Shown: positions 43,784 through 55,328, counted from the stretch's first letter. The stretch: DNA of 64,000 nucleotides from Betaproteobacteria bacterium (GCA_016868255.1 VGHN01000007.1:1-64000), one strand, 5' to 3'. Translations and numbers: made by a program. The notes: a model not told the origin generated them from the letters alone.

Positions 43784-46081
43784 CTAGACCGGGCTCACTG
43801 CCCAGCTCGCTGAGTTGGCATGCTTCACAGTCAGCGCGGTCATGTTGACCACGCGCCGAACCGTGGCGGATGCGGTGAGGATATGCACCGGTGCGCGGCA
43901 TCCCAGCAAGATGGGACCAATGGCCACGTTGTTGCCGGCGGCCCGCTTGAGCAGGTTGTAGGCAATATTGGCCGACTCGAGGCTTGGCAAGACCAACAAA
44001 TTCGCATCGCCCTGAAGCGTGGAATGCGGCATCATCGCTCGGCGCAACTCGGCATCAATCGCTACGTCGGCATGCATCTCGCCATCGATGTTCATCTCGG
44101 GTTCGCGCGCGCGCACCATCGAGAGCACCGCACGCATTTTTCGGGCGGAGTCGGCATTAACGGAACCAAAATTGCTGTGTGAGAGAAGCGCCACTCGGGG
44201 CTCGAGTCCGAGCGAGCGCATGACATGCGCGGCCGAGAGCGTAATTTCTGCGAGGTGCTCGGCCGAGGGATTCTCGTTGACATGGGTGTCGACCAGCGCA
44301 AGCACGCGAGACGGCAGTATGAGAATGTTCATGGCCCCGTAGACCGACCATCCCTTGGCGCGCCCCAGAACTTGGTCCACATAATGCAAGTGAAGGTCAT
44401 GCGTGCCGAAGGTTCCGCAAATCATTCCGTCGGCCTGGCCCTTGTGAATCATCATGGCGCCAATCAGCGTGTGTCGGCGGCGCATCTCGATCTGTGCGTA
44501 TTGGGCCGTCACACCCTTGCGATCGGTCATTGAATGGTAGGTCTCCCAATATTCACGGAAGCGATCATCGAACTCTGGGTTGACCACCTCGAAGTCCTCG
44601 CCGATGCGAATTCGAAGACCGAATCGCTTGATGCGTCGCTCGATCACCGCAGGGCGCCCAATCAGAATCGGGTCGGCCAGTCGCTCATCAATCACCACCT
44701 GAACCGCGCGAAGAATGCGTTCCTCTTCGCCCTCGGCAAAAACAATGCGCCGCTTCTCGGCCATGCGAGCGGCGGTGATGATCGGCGTCATGAAGTTGCC
44801 AGAGTGATAGACAAACTCTTGCAGTCGGTCCATGTAGGCATTCATGTCTGCAATAGGGCGAACGGCCACGCCATCGTTCATGGCCGCTTGCGCCACCGCA
44901 GGGGCGATTCGCAAAATAAGACGCGGATCGAAAGGCTTGGGAATGAGGTAGTCCGGCCCAAATGAAATCCCCTCGGTGCCGTAGGCGCGGGTAACCACCT
45001 CGGACTGCTCGGCCCGGGCCAACTCGGCCATCGCCTTCACGGCAGCGAGTTCCATTCCACGCGTGATCGTGGTCGCACCAACGTCCAATGCCCCCCGGAA
45101 GATGAACGGGAAACAGAGCACGTTGTTGACCTGGTTCGGATAGTCGGTTCGGCCCGTGGCAATGATCACATCGGGGCGAACCTTGCGCGCATCTTCGGGA
45201 AGAATCTCTGGCTCGGGATTGGCCAGCGCAAAAATAATGGGGCGCTCGGCCATCTGCTTGACCATCTCGGGCTTGAGAACCCCACCAGCCGAGAGTCCAA
45301 GAAAAACGTCTGCACCAGCAATCACATCGGCCAGCGTGCGCGCCGAGGTGGGCTGCGCGAATCGCTCCTTCTCTGGGTCCATCAACTCCTTGCGGCCCTC
45401 ATAGACCACGCCCTTGATGTCCGTCACCCAGATGTTTTCCTTCTTGATTCCAAGATCGAGCAGGAGATCGAGGCAGGCCAGCGCTGCGGCACCGGCACCC
45501 GAGACCACGAGCTTGATCTTCGAAATCTCTTTCTCGACCACTGCCAGGCCATTGACCAAGGCAGCGGACACCACAATGGCCGTTCCATGTTGATCGTCAT
45601 GAAAGACAGGAATCTTCATGCGCTCGCGCAGCTTGCGCTCGATGTAGAAACAATCGGGGGCCTTGATGTCCTCGAGGTTGATTCCCCCAAAGGTGGGCTC
45701 AAGGGCGGCAATCACTTCCACCAGTTTGTCGAGGTCCTCGCGCTCATTGAGTTCAATGTCAAAGACATCAATGCCGGCGAAGTTTTTGAAGAGAACGGCC
45801 TTACCCTCCATCACAGGCTTGGCACCCAGTGGCCCGATGTTGCCCAGGCCCAGCACGGCCGTGCCATTGGTGACCACGCCAACCAGATTCCCTCGCGAGG
45901 TGTATTTCCAGACGTTCATCGGATCGTCGGCGATCTCGAGACAGGCCGCGGCCACACCAGGCGAATAGGCCAGTGCGAGGTCTCGCTGATTCACCACCTG
46001 TTTGGTGGGCGCGATGGCGATTTTTCCGGGGGTGGGCAGTGCGTGGTAATCGAGCGCTTGCTTGCGAAGGGTGGGATCCAT
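43784..46081 (-). CDS. maeB: NADP-dependent malic enzyme MaeB with phosphotransacetylase-like domain
   Basis: Oxidative decarboxylation of malate to pyruvate, 765 residues from ATG 46081. The N-terminal malic domain has [20 protein letters not shown] and [34 protein letters not shown]; the NAD-binding part has [19 protein letters not shown]. From about residue 440 a phosphate acetyltransferase-like domain follows ([42 protein letters not shown]), known to act in regulation rather than catalysis. An ATG at 46255 would add 58 residues without homology. It is convergent with rsmE. Confidence 0.95.
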   Translation of the reverse strand: MDPTLRKQALDYHALPTPGKIAIAPTKQVVNQRDLALAYSPGVAAACLEIADDPMNVWKYTSRGNLVGVVTNGTAVLGLGNIGPLGAKPVMEGKAVLFKNFAGIDVFDIELNEREDLDKLVEVIAALEPTFGGINLEDIKAPDCFYIERKLRERMKIPVFHDDQHGTAIVVSAALVNGLAVVEKEISKIKLVVSGAGAAALACLDLLLDLGIKKENIWVTDIKGVVYEGRKELMDPEKERFAQPTSARTLADVIAGADVFLGLSAGGVLKPEMVKQMAERPIIFALANPEPEILPEDARKVRPDVIIATGRTDYPNQVNNVLCFPFIFRGALDVGATTITRGMELAAVKAMAELARAEQSEVVTRAYGTEGISFGPDYLIPKPFDPRLILRIAPAVAQAAMNDGVAVRPIADMNAYMDRLQEFVYHSGNFMTPIITAARMAEKRRIVFAEGEEERILRAVQVVIDERLADPILIGRPAVIERRIKRFGLRIRIGEDFEVVNPEFDDRFREYWETYHSMTDRKGVTAQYAQIEMRRRHTLIGAMMIHKGQADGMICGTFGTHDLHLHYVDQVLGRAKGWSVYGAMNILILPSRVLALVDTHVNENPSAEHLAEITLSAAHVMRSLGLEPRVALLSHSNFGSVNADSARKMRAVLSMVRAREPEMNIDGEMHADVAIDAELRRAMMPHSTLQGDANLLVLPSLESANIAYNLLKRAAGNNVAIGPILLGCRAPVHILTASATVRRVVNMTALTVKHANSASWAVSPV

Positions 46082-46143
46082 AACGGGCCTATTTAACTGA
46101 AGTAGAGAGAATGACTGAAGTTGCGATAAATGAAATTGTGCGC

Positions 46144-49100
46144 CTAAGCGTGGGCGGGGATGGGCCTGGCAAGAATTCGTGCCAGCGCAACCGCCGCATG
46201 CATGGGTTGACGCTCTGCTCCCAGGCCCGAGAGGTCGGTAATTTGATGTCGACAAGAAAAGCCATCGGCAACAATCCAGGCCGATGCAGGTGCCTTGCGA
46301 AGAGTCGGCAGCAGGCTCAGTTCTGCCATGGCCTTCGAAACCTCCTGGTGTCGCTCTTCATAGCCAAAGCTGCCGGCCATGCCACAACAACTCGACTCAA
46401 TGAGTGACACTTCGGCACCCACTGCACGCAGCGCCTCGAGCGTCGGGTTGATCGCCGCCTGCGCCTTCTGATGACAGTGGCCGTGGACCAAAATCTCCAG
46501 CCCGCTGCCGTGTGCGGTTGGCTTGATTCGTCCCGACTTTAGTTGGGCGACCCACCACTCTTCAAACAAGAAGGTCTGTTTTGCCAGTTGCTGTGCGGCC
46601 CCACCCAGCCCGTAGGAGCGCCATTCATCACGAATGCTCAATAGGCACGAAGGCTCGAATCCGACTATTGGAACCCCCCGCTCGAGAGCGGGCCCAAGCG
46701 CCTCAAGACAGCCCACGGCCTGGGCCTTGGCCTCATCGATCATGCCCACCGAGAGCGCTGTTCTTCCGCAACAGAGGGGTTGGTGGCCTGCCGCACCCGA
46801 CCATGCCACCGCGAAGCCCATGCCGTGCAGCATTCGATGGACTTCCACCAATTCCGCGGGTGAGAACGATTCAGAGAAGGTGTCGGCCCAGAGAATGAGA
46901 TCGCACTCATCGAAGGAGGTCTCGGGCAATTGCGCCTGCCTGCGCAGTTGCGCGAAACCTTTTGCATGCCAATTTGGTAGGGGTCGCTCGGCCGCGATGC
47001 CCACGAGTCGCTGCATGAGTCGGGCCACCAAGGGCAGACGGTTGCGAAGATTAAAGATGGTGGCCAACACAGGCCAGTCTCGAACCGCCTGACGAATCCG
47101 CGGCAGACCGGCCACGGCTCGGTCTTTGAGTGAGAAGCCTCGAGACTTGCCGCGCTGATAGGCGGCCTCGATCTTCATTCGCGCCATATCGACGCCAGTG
47201 GGGCACTCGCGCTGGCAGCCCTTGCAGCCCACACAGAGATCGAGTGCCTCTTCAACCTCGCTCCCCACAATGCCGGATGGCAGTTGACCACTGACAGCAA
47301 GTCGCAGGGTATTGGCTCGGCCACGAACCGAGTGGATCTCTTGGCGCGTCACTCGGTAACTTGGGCACATGGTGCCGGCATCGAACTTTCGGCAGTGGCC
47401 ATTGTTGTTGCACATCTCGACGGCCTTGGCCAGACCACCCGTGGGATCCGCGCCCGACCCGGGTTCCGTGATTCGAATGCCCATGGTGCCGGGGTCGCCC
47501 TTCTCGGAGGGATCGTTCTTCACATTCCAGACAGACCAATCAAGACCGGTTGCCATTGGCAAGGCCGCATAGCCCGGCGAGTAGCGAAAAAGGCTTCGGT
47601 CATCCATGCGGGAGGGGCGCACGATCTTGCCCGGATTGAGGCGATTGGACGGATCGAAGAGGTCCTTCACCTGCTCAAAGGCCTGGGTGATTCGTGGTCC
47701 GAACTGCCACGAGACCCATTCACTTCGCACAAGACCATCGCCATGCTCACCCGAGAAGGCCCCTTTGAATCGGCGCACCAGGGTACTGGCCTCTTGCGCA
47801 ATCGATCGCATCTTCTCGGCGCCGTCGCGGCGCATATCGAGAATGGGACGAACATGAAGCGTACCCACCGAGGCATGGGCATACCAGGTGCCTTGCGTGC
47901 CGTGACGGGCGAAGACCTCGGTGAGCGCGTCGGTGTAGTCGGCCAGGTGCTCGAGGGGCACCGCGCAGTCCTCGATAAAAGACACCGGTTTTCCATCGCC
48001 CTTCAACGACATCATGATGTTGAGGCCCGCCTTGCGAACCTCCCAGAGTGCCGACTGGCGTTTGGCATCGGTCATGGCCACCACAGACTGGGGTTGGCCC
48101 AGGTCCGCCATGAGCGTCTCCAACTCTCGCAGTCGCCGCTCGAGTGATGCCAAATCCTCGCCCGCAAACTCCACGAGCAAGAGTGCGTCTGTGGGCGCGC
48201 CATTCACAGGCACCACCGCATCCTGAATCACTGGCGCGAAGACCGGGTTGACCCGACAGAGTTCGATCATCGTTCGGTCCACCAACTCAACCGCCACGGG
48301 GCCGAGTTCAACAATGCGAGCCGAGCTCAACATGGCCTTCTGAAAGGATGCGAAATTCACCACGCCCAACACCTTGTGCTTGGGAATGGGAGCGAGCCTT
48401 AGGGTAAGAGACTCGAATGTGGCCAAGGTGCCCTCGGAGCCAACCAAGAGTTGCGCGAGATTCAGGCTGCCATCGGCGTTGTAGGGGCGCTCGCTCTGCG
48501 GAAAAAAGACATCGAGGTTGTAGCCACCAACGCGGCGCATGACCTTGGGCCAGATCGCCTCGACTTCCGATCGCACCGACTCGGCCACCTGGAATAGCCC
48601 AGAGACCAGATCACGCATCCGCTGGTTGGAGAGGGCCATCGGGCCGCCATCACCAAAGCGAGCGAACCGGGCCCGGGTGCCGTCGTCGAGAATGGCATCA
48701 ATGGCCTCGACGTTATGAACCATGTTGCCGTAGAAGAGCGATCGGGAGCCGCAGGAATTGTTTCCGGCCATCCCACCGATGGTGCACTGGGCCGCCGTGG
48801 AGACATCCACTGGGAACCAGAGCCCATGCGGCTTTAAAAACTGATTGAGGTGGTCCAGAACCACGCCGGGCTCGACGGTGACTGTCCTTGCATCGACATC
48901 CAGGTCGCGGATGCCTCGCAGATAGCGGCTGGTATCCAAGACCAGTGCCTCGCCCACGGTCTGACCACACTGGGAGGTGCCACCACCCCTGGGCAGAATG
49001 GCCACACCCGCATCGCGGGCGATGTCGAGGGCCAGGCCCAGGTCGGCCAGTGACCTGGGCACAGCGACCCCAATGGGCATGACCTGATAGATCGATGCAT

Positions 49101-49260
49101 CGGTGGAATACCGACCCCTGGATGCGGCATCGAAGAGCACCTCGCCCCGCAGTTCGGAACGCAACCGGCTCACCAATGGCTGGCGAGCAATCGCCTGACC
49201 AATTCGGCCCTGGAGCAGTGCCCGTCGGGCCGGCTCGGGGGCGGGTGCGTTTTGAATCAC
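46144..49260 (-). CDS. ydiJ: YdiJ-like FAD/iron-sulfur 2-hydroxyacid dehydrogenase (D-2-hydroxyglutarate type)
   Basis: Large oxidoreductase of 1038 residues. The N-terminal half is an FAD-binding PCMH domain (ILPRGGGTSQCGQ, TIGGMAGNNSCGSRSLFYG) followed by the FAD-linked oxidase C domain. The second half has two 4Fe-4S regions (CNNNGHCRKFDAGTMCPSY and CVGCKGCQRECPTG) and CCG-type cysteine motifs (EPSCLL, GHCHQKAQ, ESSCCGMAGSFGYE). This layout and length match E. coli YdiJ, which oxidises D-2-hydroxyglutarate. It may accept other D-2-hydroxyacids. It is divergent from a serine/alanine-glyoxylate-type aminotransferase gene, which suggests hydroxyacid/glyoxylate metabolism, by inference. Confidence 0.88.
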   Translation of the reverse strand: MIQNAPAPEPARRALLQGRIGQAIARQPLVSRLRSELRGEVLFDAASRGRYSTDASIYQVMPIGVAVPRSLADLGLALDIARDAGVAILPRGGGTSQCGQTVGEALVLDTSRYLRGIRDLDVDARTVTVEPGVVLDHLNQFLKPHGLWFPVDVSTAAQCTIGGMAGNNSCGSRSLFYGNMVHNVEAIDAILDDGTRARFARFGDGGPMALSNQRMRDLVSGLFQVAESVRSEVEAIWPKVMRRVGGYNLDVFFPQSERPYNADGSLNLAQLLVGSEGTLATFESLTLRLAPIPKHKVLGVVNFASFQKAMLSSARIVELGPVAVELVDRTMIELCRVNPVFAPVIQDAVVPVNGAPTDALLLVEFAGEDLASLERRLRELETLMADLGQPQSVVAMTDAKRQSALWEVRKAGLNIMMSLKGDGKPVSFIEDCAVPLEHLADYTDALTEVFARHGTQGTWYAHASVGTLHVRPILDMRRDGAEKMRSIAQEASTLVRRFKGAFSGEHGDGLVRSEWVSWQFGPRITQAFEQVKDLFDPSNRLNPGKIVRPSRMDDRSLFRYSPGYAALPMATGLDWSVWNVKNDPSEKGDPGTMGIRITEPGSGADPTGGLAKAVEMCNNNGHCRKFDAGTMCPSYRVTRQEIHSVRGRANTLRLAVSGQLPSGIVGSEVEEALDLCVGCKGCQRECPTGVDMARMKIEAAYQRGKSRGFSLKDRAVAGLPRIRQAVRDWPVLATIFNLRNRLPLVARLMQRLVGIAAERPLPNWHAKGFAQLRRQAQLPETSFDECDLILWADTFSESFSPAELVEVHRMLHGMGFAVAWSGAAGHQPLCCGRTALSVGMIDEAKAQAVGCLEALGPALERGVPIVGFEPSCLLSIRDEWRSYGLGGAAQQLAKQTFLFEEWWVAQLKSGRIKPTAHGSGLEILVHGHCHQKAQAAINPTLEALRAVGAEVSLIESSCCGMAGSFGYEERHQEVSKAMAELSLLPTLRKAPASAWIVADGFSCRHQITDLSGLGAERQPMHAAVALARILARPIPAHA

Positions 49261-49340
49261 GGTTGTTGACTTTGCAAGACTTGATTTGGCCTAAAGATTA
49301 CAATGGCGGGTTAGTTTCACGATACAGAAAGCCATTGAAT

Positions 49341-50570
49341 ATGCAACGCGATTTTCCCCAGGCAATCAACGCCCGTTCAAGCCTCAATCGAGTCGGCCAG
49401 GGCCGCCATTTCCTGCAGATCCCCGGACCCTCCAATGTGCCCGACCGCATCCTGCGGGCCATTGACTTTCCGACCATCGACCACCGAGGCCCAGAGTTCC
49501 AAGCGCTTGCCCTGCGCGTGCTTGAGTCGGTTCGCCCTCTCTTCGGCACCAGCGGCCCAGTGGTGCTCTACCCGGGTTCGGGAACCGGCGCCTGGGAGGC
49601 CGCACTGGTCAATACGCTCAGCCCCGGCGACGAGGTGCTCATGCTCGAGGCCGGGCACTTCGCGACCCTCTGGGCCCGCATGGCCACACGACTTGGTCTC
49701 AAGCCCGAGATGATGCAGGGCAGCTGGCGCGAAGGCGTGCGCGCCGACGTGATTGCCGAGCGCCTCAAGAAGGATTCGCAACACGCAATCAAGGCCGTCT
49801 GCGTGGTCCACAACGAGACCTCCACCGGAATCACCTCTGACATCGCAGCAGTGCGCAAGGCCATTGATTCGGCCAAGCACCCTGCACTGCTTCTGGTGGA
49901 CACCATCTCGGCCCTGGGCAGCGTTGAATTTAAGTTCGATGAATGGGGCGTGGATGTGGCGGTGGCCAGTTCGCAGAAGGGCCTGATGATGCCCCCCGGA
50001 ATGGGGCTCAATGCTGTCAGTCAGAAGGCGCTTGAAGTCAGCAAGACTGCCAAGTTGCCGCGGGCCTTCTGGGCATGGGATGACATTCTCGAGGCGAACA
50101 AAAAGGGCTTCTGGCCGAGTACGCCGAACACCAACTTGATCTACGGCTTGGCCGAGGCCATCGACATGTTCAACGAGGAGGGCCTGGATCGGGTCTTTGC
50201 ACGCCACAAGCGCCACTCGGCCGCAACGCGTGCCTGCGTGGAGGCATGGGGTCTAGAGATCGTCTGCCAGAACCCGGCCGAACACAGCCCCGTGCTCACT
50301 GCGGTGATGATGCCCGAGGGCACTGGCGGCAAGTCACACGATGCCGATGCCTTCCGAGCAATCGCGCTGGAAAAATTCAACATCTCGCTTGGAATGGGTT
50401 TGTCTAAGCTGGCCGGGAAGGTCTTTCGTATTGGCCACCTCGGCGACTTCAACGACCTGAGCCTTATTGGCGCATTGTCGGGTGTTGAAATGGCGCTTGG
50501 CTTGGCGGGCGTGCCCCACAAGGCAGGCGGCGTTCAGGCCGCCATGCAGTCGCTCGCCAAAACCGCTTAA
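49341..50570 (+). CDS. Class V aminotransferase (serine/alanine-glyoxylate type), copy 2
   Basis: PLP enzyme of 409 residues starting at ATG 49341. N-terminal GRHFLQIPGPSNVPDRIL, VCVVHNETSTGITS, LLVDTISALGS and the PLP lysine in VASSQKGLMMPPG are all present. It is very similar along its length to the protein at 31153-32385; I estimate around two thirds identical by eye. Glyoxylate as amino acceptor is likely from the family. Divergent with the YdiJ-like dehydrogenase (80 bases between starts). Frames extending further upstream overlap that gene and are not supported. Confidence 0.9.
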   Translation: MQRDFPQAINARSSLNRVGQGRHFLQIPGPSNVPDRILRAIDFPTIDHRGPEFQALALRVLESVRPLFGTSGPVVLYPGSGTGAWEAALVNTLSPGDEVLMLEAGHFATLWARMATRLGLKPEMMQGSWREGVRADVIAERLKKDSQHAIKAVCVVHNETSTGITSDIAAVRKAIDSAKHPALLLVDTISALGSVEFKFDEWGVDVAVASSQKGLMMPPGMGLNAVSQKALEVSKTAKLPRAFWAWDDILEANKKGFWPSTPNTNLIYGLAEAIDMFNEEGLDRVFARHKRHSAATRACVEAWGLEIVCQNPAEHSPVLTAVMMPEGTGGKSHDADAFRAIALEKFNISLGMGLSKLAGKVFRIGHLGDFNDLSLIGALSGVEMALGLAGVPHKAGGVQAAMQSLAKTA

Positions 50571-50609
50571 CACTCTGGGGTGCCCCCTGGGGGTGGCCCC
50601 CCTGTCCCA

Positions 50610-51275
50610 CTAAGCGAGGACCCGCCCCTGTGAGGCTGCGCGCATCTGCTCGCGAATGCGCATGACCTTATCGGGATAGCCGCTTACGCCGGTGGGGCCA
50701 ACGCCCACATAGGCGAGCAAGGCGGACTCGATGGTTTTAAAGCGGTCGAGGTATTCACGAATAATTCCAGAGCCAACCTGGATATTGGCCCAGGGGTTGA
50801 GCGCCGCACCCAAGCCGCCATGCTGGGCAAAACGCTCTTTGTGGTATTCCGGGATGACCTGCATGAGCCCTTTGGCGCCCGCCTTGCTCTCTGCAAGCGG
50901 GTTGAACCCCGACTCCACCGAAATGACCGCAAGGATTAGGTAAGGGTCGAGCCGGAAGATGGCCGCGCTCTCGAAGGCCACCGAGACAATTTGCTCGACC
51001 GCTGGAAGGGAGACCCGGTGCTTTCGGGCGATCCAGCGGGCCGTTCGGGACTGCTCGACTGTGAGATTCGTGGCCCGCGCATGGAAGACGGAGTTTGCGG
51101 GTTCGGCCGACAAGGCCCCCATGAATGTGGCGCCCCAGCCGATGAGCCTGGCCCGACCTGCTTCAGTGAGCACCGTAGAAAGAGCGAGCACCAACAGCAC
51201 CACCGCAGTCATGCCACGGCGGTAGAGCAATTCCCGATTGAAGACGGGCGCGGTCAGAGTGGGTTTGACGTTCAT
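50610..51275 (-). CDS. Lytic transglycosylase (SLT domain)
   Basis: Predicted peptidoglycan-cleaving enzyme of 221 residues. A single N-terminal hydrophobic segment (about 22-40) acts as membrane anchor or signal peptide. The SLT domain starts near 95; catalytic glutamate is E121 in AVISVESGFNPLA, followed by AGAKGLMQVIPEYH, PWANIQVGSGIIREYL and ALLAYVGVGP. It is 21 bases downstream of dacB on the same strand, so the two murein enzymes may be co-expressed. Confidence 0.92.
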   Translation of the reverse strand: MNVKPTLTAPVFNRELLYRRGMTAVVLLVLALSTVLTEAGRARLIGWGATFMGALSAEPANSVFHARATNLTVEQSRTARWIARKHRVSLPAVEQIVSVAFESAAIFRLDPYLILAVISVESGFNPLAESKAGAKGLMQVIPEYHKERFAQHGGLGAALNPWANIQVGSGIIREYLDRFKTIESALLAYVGVGPTGVSGYPDKVMRIREQMRAASQGRVLA

Positions 51276-51296
51276 TTGAATTCGACTCTAGTCCGC

Positions 51297-52727
51297 CTAT
51301 AGGGTTTCGACCATCCACTTCACGAGGGAGTCCAAAGAGGGGGCCGCCTCGACGGCGCGGGGGTGGTTGATGATCGCTGAAAAGGCGACCCAGTGGCCCG
51401 ACTGGCTGAGAATATATCCAGAGTAAGCCCTAACACCCTCTAAACTCCCCGTCTTAATCCAGGCCCGCCCCGCCACCGACCCATCCTTGAGTCGCCGCCG
51501 GATGGTGCCCTCGACCCCCGCGGCCGGAAGGGTGCCAATCCACTCCATGGCCTGGGGTGCGAGCATTGCGTCAACCAGCAGTTCAGTGAGGCTTCTTGGC
51601 GATATGCGCTCGTTCCGACTCAGGCCCGATCCGTTGTCCATCACCAATTCTGAAAAGCTCATACCCCGCTCGGCCAACCATGCTCGAACCCGCTTCTCGG
51701 CATCGTCTCGGCTTCCCGGCCCACCTGTTTCCGCCGAGAGATTTAAGAAGACAGTCCTCGCCATCGGATTGTTCGACAGCTTGTTAATGTCTGCGAGCAC
51801 ATCGATGAGAGGCCGGGGCGAGACCCAGTCCACCAGCAGCACGGCGTTGCCCGGTGTCTTGCCCTCGCGGGCCTTGCCTCGAAATATCCCGCCCGCGTTT
51901 TTCCAACTCGCCGCAAAGAGTCGCTGGGCATACTGCAGGTGGCTATAGACACTGATGTAGTTCTCTTGCCAAGGGCAGTTGCGTCCCATGCGCCCACTCA
52001 CATCAATAAGGTTGGCACGCTGGATCCACTCCAGAGAGTTCGCGCCACATCCCCCTTGAACCAAACGAATCGAGGTGTTGACTCGCAGTCCGTGCAGGTT
52101 GGGCATGGTCTCAACGGTCACGCGCCCCCGATCTGGACGAAGGCCAACCCGCACCGACTTGAAATTGAACATGGCCGCATGCGGCTCCACGTTGTATGGC
52201 TTGTAACCGCGCCCATCGAAGGCATTGGGGTCACCGGGCGCCTCAGCGAAGCGACTTCCGTCAAGAACAAAGTCGCCCTCAATCACACGAATGCCCTTGG
52301 CCCGGAGTTGGTCGACGATTTGCTCAATGTCCTCGAGAACCAGCTTGGGATCGCCCCCACCCTGGATGTAGATGGGGCCCTTGAGCACCCCGGCCTTCAC
52401 CCGACTCGTTGTCCAGACCCGCGTGCGAGACCGATAGTCGAGGCCCAGAATCGACCAGGCCGCTCGGGTCGTCACCAGCTTGATGGTCGAGGCGGGGTTC
52501 ATCGGCTGCCGGGCCCGATGCTCGAGCCAGGTCGGCGGCCCCCGTAATTCCCCTGATTTAAGAACCGCTAGTGAGATTCCCACGGCATCGGCCGGGACCC
52601 CACGAGACTCGAAGAACTGCAGGGGGAGCGTGCCCCAGGCCGTCATATCCTGGGCAGCCGATTGGTAGTGGGCGCCAACACCCAGAAGGAGTAGGCATGC
52701 GCCAAGAATCTTTTTGGAACCTCTCAT
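51297..52727 (-). CDS. dacB: D-alanyl-D-alanine carboxypeptidase/endopeptidase DacB (PBP4)
   Basis: Periplasmic low-molecular-mass penicillin-binding protein of peptidase family S13, 476 residues. A signal peptide covers about 1-25. Active-site motifs are S80-T-I-K83 in NPASTIKLVTT, the SxN type motif in DNGSGLSRNERI, and KTG in IKTGSLEGVRAYSGY. A large insert between the first two motifs is typical of PBP4. It is divergent from the DksA/TraR-type gene, with 76 bases between the starts. Confidence 0.95.
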   Translation of the reverse strand: MRGSKKILGACLLLLGVGAHYQSAAQDMTAWGTLPLQFFESRGVPADAVGISLAVLKSGELRGPPTWLEHRARQPMNPASTIKLVTTRAAWSILGLDYRSRTRVWTTSRVKAGVLKGPIYIQGGGDPKLVLEDIEQIVDQLRAKGIRVIEGDFVLDGSRFAEAPGDPNAFDGRGYKPYNVEPHAAMFNFKSVRVGLRPDRGRVTVETMPNLHGLRVNTSIRLVQGGCGANSLEWIQRANLIDVSGRMGRNCPWQENYISVYSHLQYAQRLFAASWKNAGGIFRGKAREGKTPGNAVLLVDWVSPRPLIDVLADINKLSNNPMARTVFLNLSAETGGPGSRDDAEKRVRAWLAERGMSFSELVMDNGSGLSRNERISPRSLTELLVDAMLAPQAMEWIGTLPAAGVEGTIRRRLKDGSVAGRAWIKTGSLEGVRAYSGYILSQSGHWVAFSAIINHPRAVEAAPSLDSLVKWMVETL

Positions 52728-52793
52728 TGGATCTGGGGTCGACTCTCTCTCGATGTTATTGTGGCGCCCGAGCGTCCATTATGAGCGACGCCC

Positions 52794-52799
52794 AGGAGG
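52794..52799 (+). promoter_or_regulatory. Strong ribosome binding site of the zinc-finger gene
   Basis: AGGAGG-like sequence in CCAGGAGGAATC, about 6 bases before the ATG at 52804. It decides the start, because the open frame extends 90 bases further upstream without any family similarity. Confidence 0.8.
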
Positions 52800-52803
52800 A
52801 ATC

Positions 52804-53064
52804 ATGGCACTAGAAAAAAACGAAAACTACTTTGAGCTATCCGACGAGAACGATCGGGCATCGGCCATCGAGGCCCAGTTCAACGAAGATGCATTGGAAG
52901 TGGCCCGACGCAAGATCGCCCCCGAGACCAGCCCCGACTTCGACGGCGTCCACTGCATCGATTGCGCCGAGAAAATCGTCTCGGCTCGGTTGAAGCTCGG
53001 AAAGATCCGCTGCATTGATTGCCAGACCCTCTTAGAGAAGCAGTCCCGCTTCGTCGCAGGCTAA
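52804..53064 (+). CDS. DksA/TraR-type C4 zinc finger protein
   Basis: Small cytoplasmic protein of 86 residues with a C-terminal zinc finger HCIDCAEKIVSARLKLGKIRC-IDC, in which two CxxC pairs are separated by about 16 residues. An acidic, helical N-terminus (ALEKNENYFELSDENDRASAIEAQFNED) precedes it. Short TraR-like proteins bind in the RNA polymerase secondary channel; whether this one does is an inference. It stands alone between dacB and groES. Confidence 0.82.
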   Translation: MALEKNENYFELSDENDRASAIEAQFNEDALEVARRKIAPETSPDFDGVHCIDCAEKIVSARLKLGKIRCIDCQTLLEKQSRFVAG

Positions 53065-53223
53065 GTCTCCCGGCGCTCGGGCCAGAACTTGAGTTCGGCC
53101 CGATCCGCCAAGTCCCTTCCGCACCACTTGCTCAAATCCGCTCCTTCAAAGGGGCGACGCCGAGCGTGTGGGGCCTCAAAACCCCAAATTGAATGGTTTT
53201 TTTTCATGGGCGAGACCCAAGCC

Positions 53224-53253
53224 CTTGAAAAACCTCTATCGAGCCCCTACCAT
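53224..53253 (+). promoter_or_regulatory. groESL promoter (sigma-32-like, overlapping sigma-70-like)
   Basis: CTTGAAA (53224-53230), 13 bases, then CCCCTAC (53244) resembles the heat-shock sigma-32 consensus. The same DNA also reads TTGAAA - 17 bases - TACCAT, a fair sigma-70 promoter. Its right end touches the CIRCE operator, so HrcA bound there would block either form. Confidence 0.65.
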
Positions 53254-53279
53254 TAGCACTCAATAGCGATGAGTGCTAA
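53253..53279. promoter_or_regulatory. CIRCE operator of groESL (HrcA binding site)
   Basis: TTAGCACTC (53253-53261), nine bases, then GAGTGCTAA (53271-53279): a perfect match to the CIRCE consensus. It lies 63 bases before the groES start and overlaps the predicted promoter end, the usual place for HrcA repression. hrcA is present in the window at 4474-5529. Confidence 0.98.
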
Positions 53280-53341
53280 TAAGGCGTCCTCGCCGCTGGA
53301 AGACCCTATTTCTGCAACCTTTTTTGATGGAGCGAATACGT

Positions 53342-53629
53342 ATGAAACTGCGTCCCCTGCACGACCGCCTGGTGGTCAAGCGTCTTGACCAGGAGCGAAC
53401 CACCGCCTCGGGCATCGTCATCCCGGACAACGCCGCCGAGAAGCCCGACCAGGGTGAGGTGATCGCCGTAGGCAACGGCAAGATCCAGGAAGACGGCAAA
53501 CAGCGCCCCCTCGATGTGAAGGTGGGCAACCGCATCCTGTTCGGCAAGTACGCCGGTCAGACCGTGAAAGTCGATGGCGAAGAGCTTCTTGTTCTCCGCG
53601 AAGACGACGTCATGGCCGTGATTGAGTAA
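53342..53629 (+). CDS. groES: Co-chaperonin GroES
   Basis: Lid of the GroEL folding chamber, 95 residues. It starts [18 protein letters not shown] at ATG 53342 and has [23 protein letters not shown] (mobile loop region) and the C-terminal [14 protein letters not shown]. Upstream in-frame codons between CIRCE and this ATG do not match any family sequence. groEL follows 52 bases downstream. Expression is predicted to be under HrcA and sigma-32-like control. Confidence 0.98.
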   Translation: MKLRPLHDRLVVKRLDQERTTASGIVIPDNAAEKPDQGEVIAVGNGKIQEDGKQRPLDVKVGNRILFGKYAGQTVKVDGEELLVLREDDVMAVIE

Positions 53630-53681
53630 GACCACGCGTCGGCGAACTCCCTCTCAACCCAATTTGTTCAGGAGAATTTAA

Positions 53682-55328
<1,647 letters not shown>

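Noticed and set aside
46082-46255. 58-residue extension of MaeB
   Set aside because: Cysteine- and proline-rich sequence unlike malic enzymes; it reaches into the dehydrogenase gene region.
49266-49304. TTGACT and TACAAT as promoter of the second aminotransferase gene
   Set aside because: The 27-base spacing is far too long for a sigma-70 promoter.
50576-50605. GC-rich hairpin after the second aminotransferase gene
   Set aside because: GGGG/CCCC runs can pair in several ways and no T-tract follows; not supported as a terminator.
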